Of a stretch of DNA of 64,000 nucleotides, positions 46,959-58,342 are shown piece after piece. The notes beneath the pieces are model-generated. The model was not told the DNA's origin. It searched no databases and saw only the letters and a program-made list of their open reading frames with translations. The stretch's first letter is position 1, and each line of letters starts with the position of its first letter. Source of the stretch: Carpediemonas membranifera (taxonomy: Eukaryota; Fornicata); the NCBI GenBank assembly GCA_019828565.1, contig JAHDYR010000005.1:372001-436000 (forward strand). The letters are read 5' to 3'. The position numbers were made by a program, and so were the translations under genes.

Positions 46959-49439
46959 ATGAGCGAGACCTCGCCGCCAGAGGAAGTAATTGCCGAGAAA
47001 ACAGACCCATTAGTAGAACCACGTGAATCCCATGTTGAAGAACCGGCTCCTCAGACGCCGTCGGGTCCAAAGACTACGCTGGAGCACTCCTTGAGCTTCA
47101 GCGTTTCTTCAATACCATCTGAGGGCATTGATGAATCCCTACTCATTGACGGTGACTCGGAGCCTGAGCCCCAGTCCAGTGCCCCTGTCCCCAGGCCGTC
47201 TCATCTCCACCACAGCTTTGATGCCACCTCCCATGCCGAGCCAGGCGATCCCCTCGGTGTAGAAGGACGCACTGTGCCAGAGATCCCGCTGGACCTCCAG
47301 GTTCATGGCATTCCCGAGTTCTGGGACCGCCATGTGACGAATCAGCCCGCCATTGAGCCCAGCACCCCGGGCGGGGGTACCAAGCCGATAATGCTCACAG
47401 TTGTATTCCCTGACAAGGCCCACAAGCTCATCCCCGCGGACACTGCGATGACCGGGACCGAGCTGCTCGAGCTGGCGGCCGAGAAGGTCGGGCTCCGCTT
47501 CTGGCGGCTGTACTCTCTCCGCAAGGTGACAGACAGCCACCGCAGCCGAGGCCGCGGCTACGAACAGTTTGTGGACCTTGAGACATCCATCGGCTCCCAG
47601 GGCGTGACGACTGACATGTCGGTCGAGCTCACCATCCGAGACTTCATAATCCCCAAGGGCCTCTTCAGATACAAGCCCTCGGCCAAGGACACCCTCGCCT
47701 CAGACGAGCTGGCGGTGGAGTACTTGTACAACCTCGTCAAGGACAACATCATCTCTGGCCAATGGCCCATATCGGAGACGGACGCCGTGGACTTGGCGGC
47801 CAGACAGCTGCTCGTGGAGGTCGGCAGGTACGATCCGGTGTCACATACCGTCGGCTACCTCGACCGGCTCGATGTCACGAGCTACATCCCCAAGGCTCTG
47901 GGTCGACTGCTGCCGTCGGCTTACTGGCAGGGCAGGATTTTTACAAGGGCTGAGAGCATTCCTGATGCTGACAAGTTGGTCCACCGTATGTCATATATCC
48001 GCCATGCCGTATCCACTCCATATTTCGGGATCACCCTTTTCCACATGACTGATGTCACCCAAGCCTATTTACACAAGTCAGTGTATATCGGTACAGCCAT
48101 GGACGGATTGTTCGTATTTGACCCTGCCACCATGGTGCCGGCGTCTGAAATCAAGTGGGATCAGATCCTCTCTGTGGAAAACGGCTTTGCCCGCATGAAG
48201 ATTGTCTACGAGTACACTGCCGGCCGGATCCCCGAGTCTCGCGAGCTGGTACTCGAAGAGAGTGACGGTGGCAACAGCGTCCATTTGTCGGGCTCGGCTC
48301 AGTCATTCAGGGCCTTCACTCCAGACCAGGCCGAGCTCGTCGCATGCCCGCCCTTCCGGTACTTCAAGATCCTCTCCAGGACTGCCTTGGGCGTTCTCAA
48401 GGGAGTGTACGTCAAGCGGGCGATGGAGAAGAAGCAGCCGCTGCTGTCTGACATCGTGAAGGCTATTGATATTGCAATTGACACCAAGGCTGAGCTCGAC
48501 AAGCTTTCTTTCGACCCCTCCGTCACGCCAAAGTCGTTTGAGCAGTTCATCCAGGCTGTCGAGGAGACTCAGACCATCATGGCGGTCGACCCGCATCTCA
48601 AGGACGATATCCGCGTGAGAACTCTGATTCTTGACCGCTGCAAGCTAACATATGAGTCGGCTCCCCTAATCAAACGTATCCTGCTCGCCCTAGATTCTGT
48701 TACGATCTTTAAGGTAATCAAGGTCCCCATCAGCAACAAAGGCGTCATGTCACTTGCACGCACCCTCGATGAGGTCCATGTGCTTGTTCTTGACACGGTC
48801 GACCTCGGGAACAAGGGGTGTGAGGCTCTCGCCAATGCCATGAAGTTGACGAGGACCGTGACTGAGCTGGTGCTCCCGAACAATCGGATCACTGACACGT
48901 CGCTCACTCGGCTGTCGGAGTGTATATTACTCTGCCCCCTAGCTAGATTGGATCTGTCCAATAACAGATTTACTGCTGCAGGGCTTGATGCAATCAGCTC
49001 GGCTGTGGCCCAGTGCACCTCTCTGACTGAGATGAGCATCGCCAACAACAGGCTCGGCGCCGCCTCTCTACCCGCGATCTTCCGATGCGTCAGCCACTCC
49101 GCATCGCTCTCGAAGGTCAATCTTTCCGGCAACCATCTCGGGCCAAGCATCATCGGTCACGTCACAGATATGGTCGATCTCAATCATGCCCGGATCAGAT
49201 CATGGGACCTTGCAAACAATGCTCTAGGCGATAAGGCCGCGCGTCAGGTGGCATTCATGCTCCGCAAGACCCTTGCGGAGGAGGTCATCATGGACAGCAA
49301 CGGTTTGAGTCAGGAAGGAATGACTGCCGTCGCTGAGAAGTTCGCAGAGAGCGAGCACATGGTATATCTCCAGATGTCTGGAAACAAGCGAGTCTCGGGT
49401 GGTCTCGTTGTCAGTCGGAAGATGATTGTTGTCACCTAG
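46959..49439 (+). CDS. FERM domain protein with C-terminal leucine-rich repeats
   Basis: 826 codons from ATG 46959, no intron. Residues 1-135 are acidic and disordered. A FERM-like module follows: F1 ubiquitin-like (PIMLTVVFPDKAHKLIPAD), F2 helical (SDELAVEYLYNLVKDNI, DAVDLAARQLLVEVG), F3 PH/PTB-like (FGITLFHMTDVT, YIGTAMDGLFVFD, KWDQILSVENG). From about residue 555 ribonuclease-inhibitor-type LRRs run to the end (VLVLDTVDLGNKGCEALANA, LVLPNNRITDTSLTRLSE, LDLSNNRFTAAGLDAI). FERM domains bind membrane proteins and phosphoinositides, so a membrane-cytoskeleton adaptor is likely. Confidence 0.8.
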   Translation: MSETSPPEEVIAEKTDPLVEPRESHVEEPAPQTPSGPKTTLEHSLSFSVSSIPSEGIDESLLIDGDSEPEPQSSAPVPRPSHLHHSFDATSHAEPGDPLGVEGRTVPEIPLDLQVHGIPEFWDRHVTNQPAIEPSTPGGGTKPIMLTVVFPDKAHKLIPADTAMTGTELLELAAEKVGLRFWRLYSLRKVTDSHRSRGRGYEQFVDLETSIGSQGVTTDMSVELTIRDFIIPKGLFRYKPSAKDTLASDELAVEYLYNLVKDNIISGQWPISETDAVDLAARQLLVEVGRYDPVSHTVGYLDRLDVTSYIPKALGRLLPSAYWQGRIFTRAESIPDADKLVHRMSYIRHAVSTPYFGITLFHMTDVTQAYLHKSVYIGTAMDGLFVFDPATMVPASEIKWDQILSVENGFARMKIVYEYTAGRIPESRELVLEESDGGNSVHLSGSAQSFRAFTPDQAELVACPPFRYFKILSRTALGVLKGVYVKRAMEKKQPLLSDIVKAIDIAIDTKAELDKLSFDPSVTPKSFEQFIQAVEETQTIMAVDPHLKDDIRVRTLILDRCKLTYESAPLIKRILLALDSVTIFKVIKVPISNKGVMSLARTLDEVHVLVLDTVDLGNKGCEALANAMKLTRTVTELVLPNNRITDTSLTRLSECILLCPLARLDLSNNRFTAAGLDAISSAVAQCTSLTEMSIANNRLGAASLPAIFRCVSHSASLSKVNLSGNHLGPSIIGHVTDMVDLNHARIRSWDLANNALGDKAARQVAFMLRKTLAEEVIMDSNGLSQEGMTAVAEKFAESEHMVYLQMSGNKRVSGGLVVSRKMIVVT

Positions 49440-49888
49440 GCTGGTCATTTGTTGTAAACTATCGCGATGTCTCAGCGCCTTGGGGTGATTGTTACACGCT
49501 GAATCGCCCCTTGAAATCACGAGTTGGGATGCTCTGGACTAATGTCTGGCTGAAACGTCAGGGCTATTAGTGTACTATATGCACGGGTGTGGAATCCCCC
49601 TAAATGCATCAACTGATTGAGTTCTGAAAATGTCAGTTTTGACTTTTGCCACGCACCCGTCTGAAGAGCTACAGCCGGCACATCTCCTAGATGGTTAGGG
49701 CCTGGCTAGCCCTCGCGATCAAGCCAGTCCCAATCGAATTCAGCTAGGTGTCCGCACTTTGTTCGTTGGAGATTCAAAGGCCAACAGCCTGCACTAAGGA
49801 ATAAGTGCAGAGCTTCTATCAGTCCAGAGGGACGGCTTCGGTCCTCTGTCCGGAGAGTTCAATGGTGCCAGTCAATTGGCAACGTTGG
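49440..49888. other. Gene-free stretch at the border of the second retroelement block
   Basis: About 450 bp after the FERM-LRR stop with no coding motif. It marks the change from host gene island to YR-retrotransposon sequence. Confidence 0.5.
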
Positions 49889-50194
49889 TCACAAGTGGGA
49901 GCTCTGTGACCGAGCTATCAAACTATCAGTAATGATGTTCACTTTGGTTGCTATCGTCTCAATAGACGTAGTTGCGGGGTCAGCAAGAACGGTCTTGATC
50001 TCGGCGTGAATAGCACGCAGGTGCGAGAATTCCTTTGTGACGGCCGGGATCTTAGAAGGCTTTCGAGTGTCCTCGGCATTGGTCCGAACGTCCTCAACAG
50101 ACTCAACAAGGCTTGCAATTGTCTCAGCCTGAGTCTTGACGAGCTCCTCGAGTTGGAGGAGCTTACTGGCTGCGTCTTGCTCGTCGTCAGCCAT
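49889..50194 (-). CDS. Short Gag-like coiled-coil ORF (element I fragment)
   Basis: 101 codons from ATG 50194. It begins MADDEQDA, encoded by the leader repeated at 54257 and 58343, but continues KLLQLEELVKTQAETIASL, a coiled coil absent from those copies. The family resemblance is to YR-element Gag-like proteins; the rest of this element is missing. It suggests the leader originally belonged to this Gag and was captured by the neighbouring H elements. Confidence 0.5.
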   Translation of the reverse strand: MADDEQDAASKLLQLEELVKTQAETIASLVESVEDVRTNAEDTRKPSKIPAVTKEFSHLRAIHAEIKTVLADPATTSIETIATKVNIITDSLIARSQSSHL

Positions 50195-50744
50195 TTCCAG
50201 GGATGTGCCGAACAGGGGAGGTTTTTCCCCCTTGGTTAAATTGGCTTAAACGTCCCAGGTCACCAGCCGAATATTTTCCCCGAATCTAGAAGATTCTCCC
50301 GAATCTTTTGGGTTTGGGTCCGGGTGATCGGCACCCCACTCGGACCCTTGTGGACCGCGCCCCAAGGCGCACTGTGTCTACGTCAACGACGGTACCCGAC
50401 CGTCTGGTCGACGATAATCGATTATTCCAATTGATTCAATCAAATTTACTACCTGGGTTGGCCGAATATCGCTGCCCCTCCTTCGCTCTCTGTCCTGCTA
50501 CTGTTGAACGAGCGCCGCAAGGCTCTCAACCGTTATCGGAGGTGGATCCTCGGCCATCAGGTTCTGCTGGTAGGTGATACGATTTGGTCCTGTTGATTCC
50601 TCTTGACTCGTATCATCTCTGGTCTATCAAATAAATATTTTGTCGATCTCAAGAATCTTCTCGGTATCGCCGAGATAGATCTCGCGCGGACTCCGACCCA
50701 GCAGTGTCAGTGTCCACTCTACACCACGCCCGAGGCGTGACTAT
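50195..50744 (-). other. Non-coding tail/leader of element H
   Basis: Repeated at 54280-54829 and, in part, at 58366-58561. It holds the CGACC-GTCT-GGTCG palindrome and an AT-rich segment with GATTCAATCAAAT. No credible coding sequence. Confidence 0.6.
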
Positions 50745-51530
50745 CTACATATCGATGATATGCCGTCTGTCGGGCAGACAGTGGGTATGTCTATAAATGT
50801 ATAACCCTGGGGCATCCCGGACACCAACAACTCTTCTGGAATCCCTGTTTATCGCGACCTCTCTCAGTCCACGCGATCGCCAGATGCTGCTCTCATGACC
50901 AGTGCTTGGCAGGTTTTGTATGTGGAGTGCCAGCCACCAGGCTGGGTCTAGTGGGTGTCCCGGCACGGACGGCACCAGCTTTCGCACGTCCCTGCGGTGG
51001 GTCTTAGTCGTTCTGATCGTGATGACGATGCCTCTGGACCCTGCTGGCTTGACGTCGGCGCACCTCAGGGCGAACACCTCACCTGGCCTGGACGTTGTCG
51101 AGTACGCCGTAAGCGCGAATGCGAACGCTTGTACCCGTGTCCGTGAGATTGGACCCGCAGTGGTGGCCTCCATCAGAGCTCTGCGGAACAAGGCTAGGCG
51201 GATCGGTGGGGCCTGCCCGATGGGGTTACCGAGGGCGCCCTTGGCGGCCTCCTTGGCAATGCGCTCGAAATGTAGGGGCAACTGGAGACCAAGGAGCTCA
51301 GGCCCTGTCGTGGCGATGATGCGGGCCTTGCGCATGATTGTCGCCTCACTACACGACTCTCGTTGTTGTTGGACCCACCCGAACACCTGCGCGTTGGACG
51401 GATGATACGAAGCGGTTGCCGCGAAGTTCAGAACTGTACCGGCGATGTGTCTCTTGTACTGGCTGGACAGTCCTCCGAGGCGGGCATGAGTGATGATGCG
51501 TTCGAATCTCTCAGCCGGAACGCCAGAGCC
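50745..51530 (-). pseudogene. Truncated tyrosine recombinase of element H copy 1
   Basis: Reads RIITHARLGGLSSQYKRHIAG, the shared N-terminal block, continues through PIGQAPPIRLALFRRALM to STTSRPGEVFALRCADV with the first catalytic Arg, then TIRTTKTHRRDVRKLVP. The H-x-x-R, Trp and Tyr blocks present in A and B are missing; the frame ends in unrelated sequence (YIYRHTHCLPDRRHIIDM). The same truncation is in copy 2, so it predates the duplication. Confidence 0.8.
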
Positions 51531-53619
51531 ATAAGTCTGACGGAGCAATCCTCTCTTGCTGTCTTCTCCAGCTCCGTTCCGTCGAAGGTGCCGGGGGGCA
51601 GACGGAAATAAAGACGATGGGGCGTCAGACGCTTGAGGGCCAGGACCGGGGACGACGTGATGTCCGGCAGGATGACGGCCATGGATGGCCATCTGTTGGG
51701 GTCTCCTGAGTGCGACGGGGCGCTGATGGATGCGATCTTGGACAGCACCGCCGGTATGAGGGCCCACGGAGGGGCGGCATAGACGCGCAGTCCCTCCCAT
51801 CGAGAGGCCAAGCCGTCCTGGGCGCGGGTTAGTGGTAGTAGCGGCTTGGCGGCGACCTGCAGCACCTTGTTCTCCGTGGCCGTGACGTCGAGCTGCAGGG
51901 TGCCCCACTTGTCGACAATGTGGTTGAGAACCCGCTGAGGCGTCTCCCACTGGACCCTTTCGAGTCGGGAGAGCCTGTCGGCTTGCACATTCAGGTGGCC
52001 TGAGACGTGCACAGCCCGGAGGAGCAGGCCTCTCTTCCTGAGGGCCGGAAGCAAGAAGTGGAGTTCCTCTAGGACCGCTATGGGGCAACGGGACGACCCC
52101 TGCTTGTTGAACCACGATACTGTTGGCGTTGAGTCCGAAAACAGCCGGATCTCGCGGTTCTTCACTGAGGACGTCGACAGGATGTGCCGAATGGCGCCTG
52201 AAGCTGCAAAGAACTCCAGTTCTGTGATGTGACGACCTGTATGTGCTTGAAATGGGACAGAAATTGCCGTGCTCCGCCCATCGATGCGGATCACCGCACC
52301 CGCGGCGAAAGTCGACGCATCTGAGGTTATTGTGATGTCTAAGTTCTCTCTGGTGCCCCATATAGCCAATAGTTCCTTGAACTGACGCGGAGAACCGTCG
52401 TGTAGGAGCTGGCGCCAATGTTGAAGCGCATCGCGCTGCTCTTTGGGGGAATGACTCGATGGGAGTTGGTGGCCGCCCAGGACTGGAGGTGGCGGAGCCA
52501 CAGTCGTCCTTCCGGGATCGCCACTGCTGCGAAGGAGAGATTGCCGACGAGCCGCTTCCACTATGTGGCCGATGATCCACGGTTGAGGGCATCGTCGATC
52601 CTGGAGATGTACTTGGCGGCCTTCGACGGCTCCACCATGATCGTGCGTCGTGCTGCATCGATCAGCATGCCGAGGAAGACCGTGCTGTCTACCGGCTGGA
52701 GCTCTGACTTCGCGAGGTTCAGGATAAGGCCGAGTCGCTGGAGGAAGGAGACTATGAGCGGAATTGTCTCCTTGAGATGTCCGTGCGGTGCCATGAACGC
52801 CCAGTCGTCTAGATAGACGACTATCTTCACGCTGAAGCGAGCAGCTACCATCCTTGCGGCCTCCAGCATGATTTGCTGAAAGTGAAACGGGGCGGCAGCC
52901 CATCCGAACGGCAGCACGCGGAATGCGTACGGCCTCCAATCCACAACAAAGCCTAGGAGAGTTGAATCGCTCGGCCGTACACCGACTTGCCAGTACCCGG
53001 ATTTCAAATCCAACCGAGCCAGGCTGTCGCCTTCCGTCAGTAGGTGCACTACGCGCTTCACTCCGTGGAGCCGGAACGTCCTGGTCTCCGACGTCACGCT
53101 GTTGAGGGGTCTCAGATCGTGGATCAACCTCGTGTCCGACTCTCCTTTCGCCACTAAGAATATCGGACAGATCAGCGCGGGGCTGCGGAACGGCACAGCA
53201 GCTCCTGTGCCCAAGAGCTCCTTCAGATGGCGTCTGAAGACGGGCCTGTCGGCCGGGCGAGGTGGTGGGATGCGGGGCTTCTCCGCTGGTCCGAGGATGT
53301 CGACGGGAACGCCTTCCCGGATCCACTTGACCACCTCCGATCGCGCGCCCAAGTCTTTCCAGACCTGGGCATTTGTGATGGACGGGAAGCGGAGCGGCGC
53401 TGGCGCGGACCGGGGCAGAAGTGGCTCGGGCGGGGGTGGGGGAGGTGTCGGAGGAGCGGGGGGAGGAGGTGAGAGAGGAGAAAGCTGGAGAGGGAGAGGG
53501 GAGAGAGAGGGGGCGGGGGGAGAGGGATTCGTTTTCTTTTCACAATTACTCGGCGCGTCGGCCGCTTCGTTTCGGTCGAGGGCGCGACTGAAAAGCCGTT
53601 CGTTCTCTCTGCTTGTCAC
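51428..53619 (-). pseudogene. RT-RNase H of element H copy 1 (TAG and frameshift)
   Basis: The -1 frame from 53619 runs through a very Pro-rich linker to RT (RLIHDLRPLNSV, RLDLKSGYWQVGV, VLPFGWAAAPFHFQ, YLDDWAF), then a TAG at 52561-52563 inside the segment before RNase H; relatives read through here. A G5 run near 52446 then puts RNase H (ITSDASTFAAGAV, FSDSTPTVSWFNKQG, ADRLSR) in a different frame, where it is open to 51428. In copy 2 the corresponding run is G6 and the frame is continuous. It ends ASTRDTSPVQF, overlapping the recombinase start. Confidence 0.82.
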
Positions 53620-54052
53620 CCAGGCGGGGAATCTTACTCAGGGTCGTCAGTATCTTCTCCTCGATACGCGACTCGGGGATCTCGGGCGTGGTTGAGAGTA
53701 GGGCTTCCGTGGCCGTCTCTACGGCCAGACCAACGTGGAAGCCGTAGCGGTCCTTGATTGCAAGGGCCCGCTGGCGCGCGAAGAGGCGATTAAGCACCTC
53801 GGTCGAGGATGCGGCGGCGTCGAAACGGATTGTTCGGTAGAGGCGCTGGATAAATTGCCACTCGTTTCTCATTGAGTCTGAGTGCGGCGGATGCCAGCTC
53901 ACTGCGCGCCGCTCATCCTCTAGGTTCGTCACTGTAGCTCTCAACTGGTTAACGGTTGCTTGGAGCTGCTCTACGACCTTCTGTTCCTCGGGAATCTCGT
54001 CTTGTTGGTCCTGAACGTCGATCTGCTCCTCGTTGTTGGCCGGATTCTCCAT
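53546..54052 (-). CDS. Gag-like protein of element H copy 1
   Basis: 168 codons from ATG 54052 (MENPANNEEQIDVQDQ). An acidic N-terminus leads to a coiled coil (EQLQATVNQLRATVTNLED), then the shared core WHPPHSDSMRNEWQFIQ, RLFARQRALAIKDRYGFHV, and a basic C-terminus (RPRPKRSGRRAE). No zinc knuckle. The RT frame overlaps the 3' end in -1 at GGCTTTTCAG (plus strand 53588-53597). Confidence 0.8.
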   Translation of the reverse strand: MENPANNEEQIDVQDQQDEIPEEQKVVEQLQATVNQLRATVTNLEDERRAVSWHPPHSDSMRNEWQFIQRLYRTIRFDAAASSTEVLNRLFARQRALAIKDRYGFHVGLAVETATEALLSTTPEIPESRIEEKILTTLSKIPRLGDKQRERTAFQSRPRPKRSGRRAE

Positions 54053-54829
54053 GTGCTTGTAGGTTCGAAGTGTCCTCGCAAACTGGCGGCGAATTGATCT
54101 GATCCTGATCCGATTTGCTCTAATCAATCGCACTCGATCACTAAATCACACAACCCCTACGTCGTACTGGGGGCGCGTGCCCAGCACGACTGTTAGTCGA
54201 CAACAGTCGAAGTCTCCAATTGATCTAATCAAATTTATACTCCTGGATCAGGCTGAGCGTCTTGCTCGTCGTCAGCCATTTCCAGGGATGTGCCGAACAG
54301 GGGAGGTTTTTCCCCCTTGGTTAAATTGGCTTAAACGTCCCAGGTCACCAGCCGAATATTTTCCCCGAATCTAGAAGATTCTCCCGAATCTTTTGGGTTT
54401 GGGTCCGGGTGATCGGCACCCCACTCGGACCCTTGTGGACCGCGCCCCAAGGCGCACTGTGTCTACGTCAACGACGGTACCCGACCGTCTGGTCGACGAT
54501 AATCGATTATTCCAATTGATTCAATCAAATTTACTACCTGGGTTGGCCGAATATCGCTGCCCCTCCTTCGCTCTCTGTCCTGCTACTGTTGAACGAGCGC
54601 CGCAAGGCTCTCAACCGTTATCGGAGGTGGATCCTCGGCCATCAGGTTCTGCTGGTAGGTGATACGATTTGGTCCTGTTGATTCCTCTTGACTCGTATCA
54701 TCTCTGGTCTATCAAATAAATATTTTGTCGATCTCAAGAATCTTCTCGGTATCGCCGAGATAGATCTCGCGCGGACTCCGACCCAGCAGTGTCAGTGTCC
54801 ACTCTACACCACGCCCGAGGCGTGACTAT

Positions 54830-55615
54830 CTACATATCGATGATATGCCGTCTGTCGGGCAGACAGTGGGTATGTCTATAAATGTATAACCCTGGGGCAT
54901 CCCGGACACCAACAACTCTTCTGGAATCCCTGTTTATCGCGACCTCTCTCAGTCCACGCGATCGCCAGATGCTGCTCTCATGACCAGTGCTTGGCAGGTT
55001 TTGTATGTGGAGTGCCAGCCACCAGGCTGGGTCTAGTGGGTGTCCCGGCACGGACGGCACCAGCTTTCGCACGTCCCTGCGGTGGGTCTTAGTCGTTCTG
55101 ATCGTGATGACGATGCCTCTGGACCCTGCTGGCTTGACGTCGGCGCACCTCAGGGCGAACACCTCACCTGGCCTGGACGTTGTCGAGTACGCCGTAAGCG
55201 CGAATGCGAACGCTTGTACCCGTGTCCGTGAGATTGGACCCGCAGTGGTGGCCTCCATCAGAGCTCTGCGGAACAAGGCTAGGCGGATCGGTGGGGCCTG
55301 CCCGATGGGGTTACCGAGGGCGCCCTTGGCGGCCTCCTTGGCAATGCGCTCGAAATGTAGGGGCAACTGGAGACCAAGGAGCTCAGGCCCTGTCGTGGCG
55401 ATGATGCGGGCCTTGCGCATGATTGTCGCCTCACTACACGACTCTCGTTGTTGTTGGACCCACCCGAACACCTGCGCGTTGGACGGATGATACGAAGCGG
55501 TTGCCGCGAAGTTCAGAACTGTACCGGCGATGTGTCTCTTGTACTGGCTGGACAGTCCTCCGAGGCGGGCATGAGTGATGATGCGTTCGAATCTCTCAGC
55601 CGGAACGCCAGAGCC
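54830..55615 (-). pseudogene. Truncated tyrosine recombinase of element H copy 2
   Basis: Same sequence and same loss of the C-terminal catalytic blocks as copy 1 (50745-51530). Confidence 0.8.
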
Positions 55616-57680
55616 ATAAGTCTGACGGAGCAATCCTCTCTTGCTGTCTTCTCCAGCTCCGTTCCGTCGAAGGTGCCGGGGGGCAGACGGAAATAAAGAC
55701 GATGGGGCGTCAGACGCTTGAGGGCCAGGACCGGGGACGACGTGATGTCCGGCAGGATGACGGCCATGGATGGCCATCTGTTGGGGTCTCCTGAGTGCGA
55801 CGGGGCGCTGATGGATGCGATCTTGGACAGCACCGCCGGTATGAGGGCCCACGGAGGGGCGGCATAGACGCGCAGTCCCTCCCATCGAGAGGCCAAGCCG
55901 TCCTGGGCGCGGGTTAGTGGTAGTAGCGGCTTGGCGGCGACCTGCAGCACCTTGTTCTCCGTGGCCGTGACGTCGAGCTGCAGGGTGCCCCACTTGTCGA
56001 CAATGTGGTTGAGAACCCGCTGAGGCGTCTCCCACTGGACCCTTTCGAGTCGGAGAGCCTGTCGGCTTGCACATTCAGGTGGCCTGAGACGTGCACAGCC
56101 CGGAGGAGCAGGCCTCTCTTCCTGAGGGCCGGAAGCAAGAAGTGGAGTTCCTCTAGGACCGCTATGGGGCAACGGGACGACCCCTGCTTGTTGAACCACG
56201 ATACTGTTGGCGTTGAGTCCGAAAACAGCCGGATCTCGCGGTTCTTCACTGAGGACGTCGACAGGATGTGCCGAATGGCGCCTGAAGCTGCAAAGAACTC
56301 CAGTTCTGTGATGTGACGACCTGTATGTGCTTGAAATGGGACAGAAATTGCCGTGCTCCGCCCATCGATGCGGATCACCGCACCCGCGGCGAAAGTCGAC
56401 GCATCTGAGGTTATTGTGATGTCTAAGTTCTCTCTGGTGCCCCATATAGCCAATAGTTCCTTGAACTGACGCGGAGAACCGTCGTGTAGGAGCTGGCGCC
56501 AATGTTGAAGCGCATCGCGCTGCTCTTTGGGGGGAATGACTCGATGGGAGTTGGTGGCCGCCCAGGACTGGAGGTGGCGGAGCCACAGTCGTCCTTCCGG
56601 GATCGCCACTGCTGCGAAGGAGAGATTGCCGACGAGCCGCTTCCACTATGTGGCCGATGATCCACGGTTGAGGGCATCGTCGATCCTGGAGATGTACTTG
56701 GCGGCCTTCGACGGCTCCACCATGATCGTGCGTCGTGCTGCATCGATCAGCATGCCGAGGAAGACCGTGCTGTCTACCGGCTGGAGCTCTGACTTCGCGA
56801 GGTTCAGGATAAGGCCGAGTCGCTGGAGGAAGGAGACTATGAGCGGAATTGTCTCCTTGAGATGTCCGTGCGGTGCCATGAACGCCCAGTCGTCTAGATA
56901 GACGACTATCTTCACGCTGAAGCGAGCAGCTACCATCCTTGCGGCCTCCAGCATGATTTGCTGAAAGTGAAACGGGGCGGCAGCCCATCCGAACGGCAGC
57001 ACGCGGAATGCGTACGGCCTCCAATTCACAACAAAGCCTAGGAGAGTTGAATCGCTCGGCCGTACACCGACTTGCCAGTACCCGGATTTCAAATCCAACC
57101 GAGCCAGGCTGTCGCCTTCCGTCAGTAGGTGCACTACGCGCTTCACTCCGTGGAGCCGGAACGTCCTGGTCTCCGACGTCACGCTGTTGAGGGGTCTCAG
57201 ATCGTGGATCAACCTCGTGTCCGACTCTCCTTTCGCCACTAAGAATATCGGACAGATCAGCGCGGGGCTGCGGAACGGCACAGCAGCTCCTGTGCCCAAG
57301 AGCTCCTTCAGATGGCGTCTGAAGACGGGCCTGTCGGCCGGGCGAGGTGGTGGGATGCGGGGCTTCTCCGCTGGTCCGAGGATGTCGACGGGAACGCCTT
57401 CCCGGATCCACTTGACCACCTCCGATCGCGCGCCCAAGTCTTTCCAGACCTGGGCATTTGTGATGGACGGGAAGCGGAGCGGCGCTGGCGCGGACCGGGG
57501 CAGAAGTGGCTCGGGCGGGGGTGGGGGAGGTGTCGGAGGAGCGGGGGAGGAGGTGAGAGAGGAGAAAGCTGGAGAGGGGAGAGGGGAGAGAGAGGGGGCG
57601 GGGGGAGAGGGATTCGTTTTCTTTTCACAATTACTCGGCGCGTCGGCCGCTTCGTTTCGGTCGAGGGCGCGACTGAAAAA
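55513..57680 (-). pseudogene. RT-RNase H of element H copy 2 (TAG and frameshift)
   Basis: RT is open from about 57437 (EVVKWIREGVPVDI) to the TAG at 56646-56648, as in copy 1. Beyond it the frame is continuous through AIPEGRLWLRHLQSW into RNase H because the run near 56528 is G6, until a lost G near 56049 (GG versus GGG) breaks it after ADRLS. The last third is open again in another frame. The two copies thus carry complementary lesions. Confidence 0.8.
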
Positions 57681-58138
57681 GCCGTTCGTTCTCTCTGCTT
57701 GTCACCCAGGCGGGGAATCTTACTCAGGGTCGTCAGTATCTTCTCCTCGATACGCGACTCGGGGATCTCGGGCGTGGTTGAGAGTAGGGCTTCCGTGGCC
57801 GTCTCTACGGCCAGACCAACGTGGAAGCCGTAGCGGTCCTTGATTGCAAGGGCCCGCTGGCGCGCGAAGAGGCGATTAAGCACCTCGGTCGAGGATGCGG
57901 CGGCGTCGAAACGGATTGTTCGGTAGAGGCGCTGGATAAATTGCCACTCGTTTCTCATTGAGTCTGAGTGCGGCGGATGCCAGCTCACTGCGCGCCGCTC
58001 ATCCTCTAGGTTCGTCACTGTAGCTCTCAACTGGTTAACGGTTGCTTGGAGCTGCTCTACGACCTTCTGTTCCTCGGGAATCTCGTCTTGTTGGTCCTGA
58101 ACGTCGATCTGCTCCTCGTTGTTGGCCGGATTCTCCAT
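57640..58138 (-). pseudogene. Gag-like protein of element H copy 2 (frame altered at A5/T5)
   Basis: Identical start at ATG 58138 and the same coiled coil and core as copy 1. Five A on the plus strand (57676-57680, four in copy 1) shift the reading so that the basic C-terminus is replaced and the frame runs on into the Pro-rich linker. Confidence 0.7.
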
Positions 58139-58342
58139 GTGCTTGTAGGTTCGAAGTGTCCTCGCAAACTGGCGGCGAATTGATCTGATCCTGATCCGAT
58201 TTGCTCTAATCAATCGCACTCGATCACTAAATCACACAACCCCTACGTCGTACTGGGGGCGCGTGCCCAGCACGACTGTTAGTCGACAACAGTCGAAGTC
58301 TCCAATTGATCTAATCAAATTTATACTCCTGGATCAGGCTGA

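Larger units (their letters stand above)
50172..54256 (-). mobile_element. YR retrotransposon H, tandem copy 1 (4085 bp)
   Basis: One of two head-to-tail copies (the other is 54257-58342). Minus-strand order: leader, Gag-like ORF, Pro-rich linker, RT-RNase H, truncated recombinase, non-coding tail. The tail contains an inverted repeat CGACC-GTCT-GGTCG (50397-50410) analogous to those at the ends of elements A and B. Copies differ almost only by one-base homopolymer indels and a few substitutions. Confidence 0.9.
54257..58342 (-). mobile_element. YR retrotransposon H, tandem copy 2 (4086 bp)
   Basis: Direct repeat of 50172-54256. The leader sequence occurs a third time at 58343-58561 and there meets the end motif of element A. 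Differences from copy 1 that I can see include G5/G6 (56525-56532 region), GGG/GG near 56049, A4/A5 at 57676, changes in the GA-rich Pro linker, and C/T at about 57026 (Asp versus Asn in VV-D/N-WRPYAF). Confidence 0.9.
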
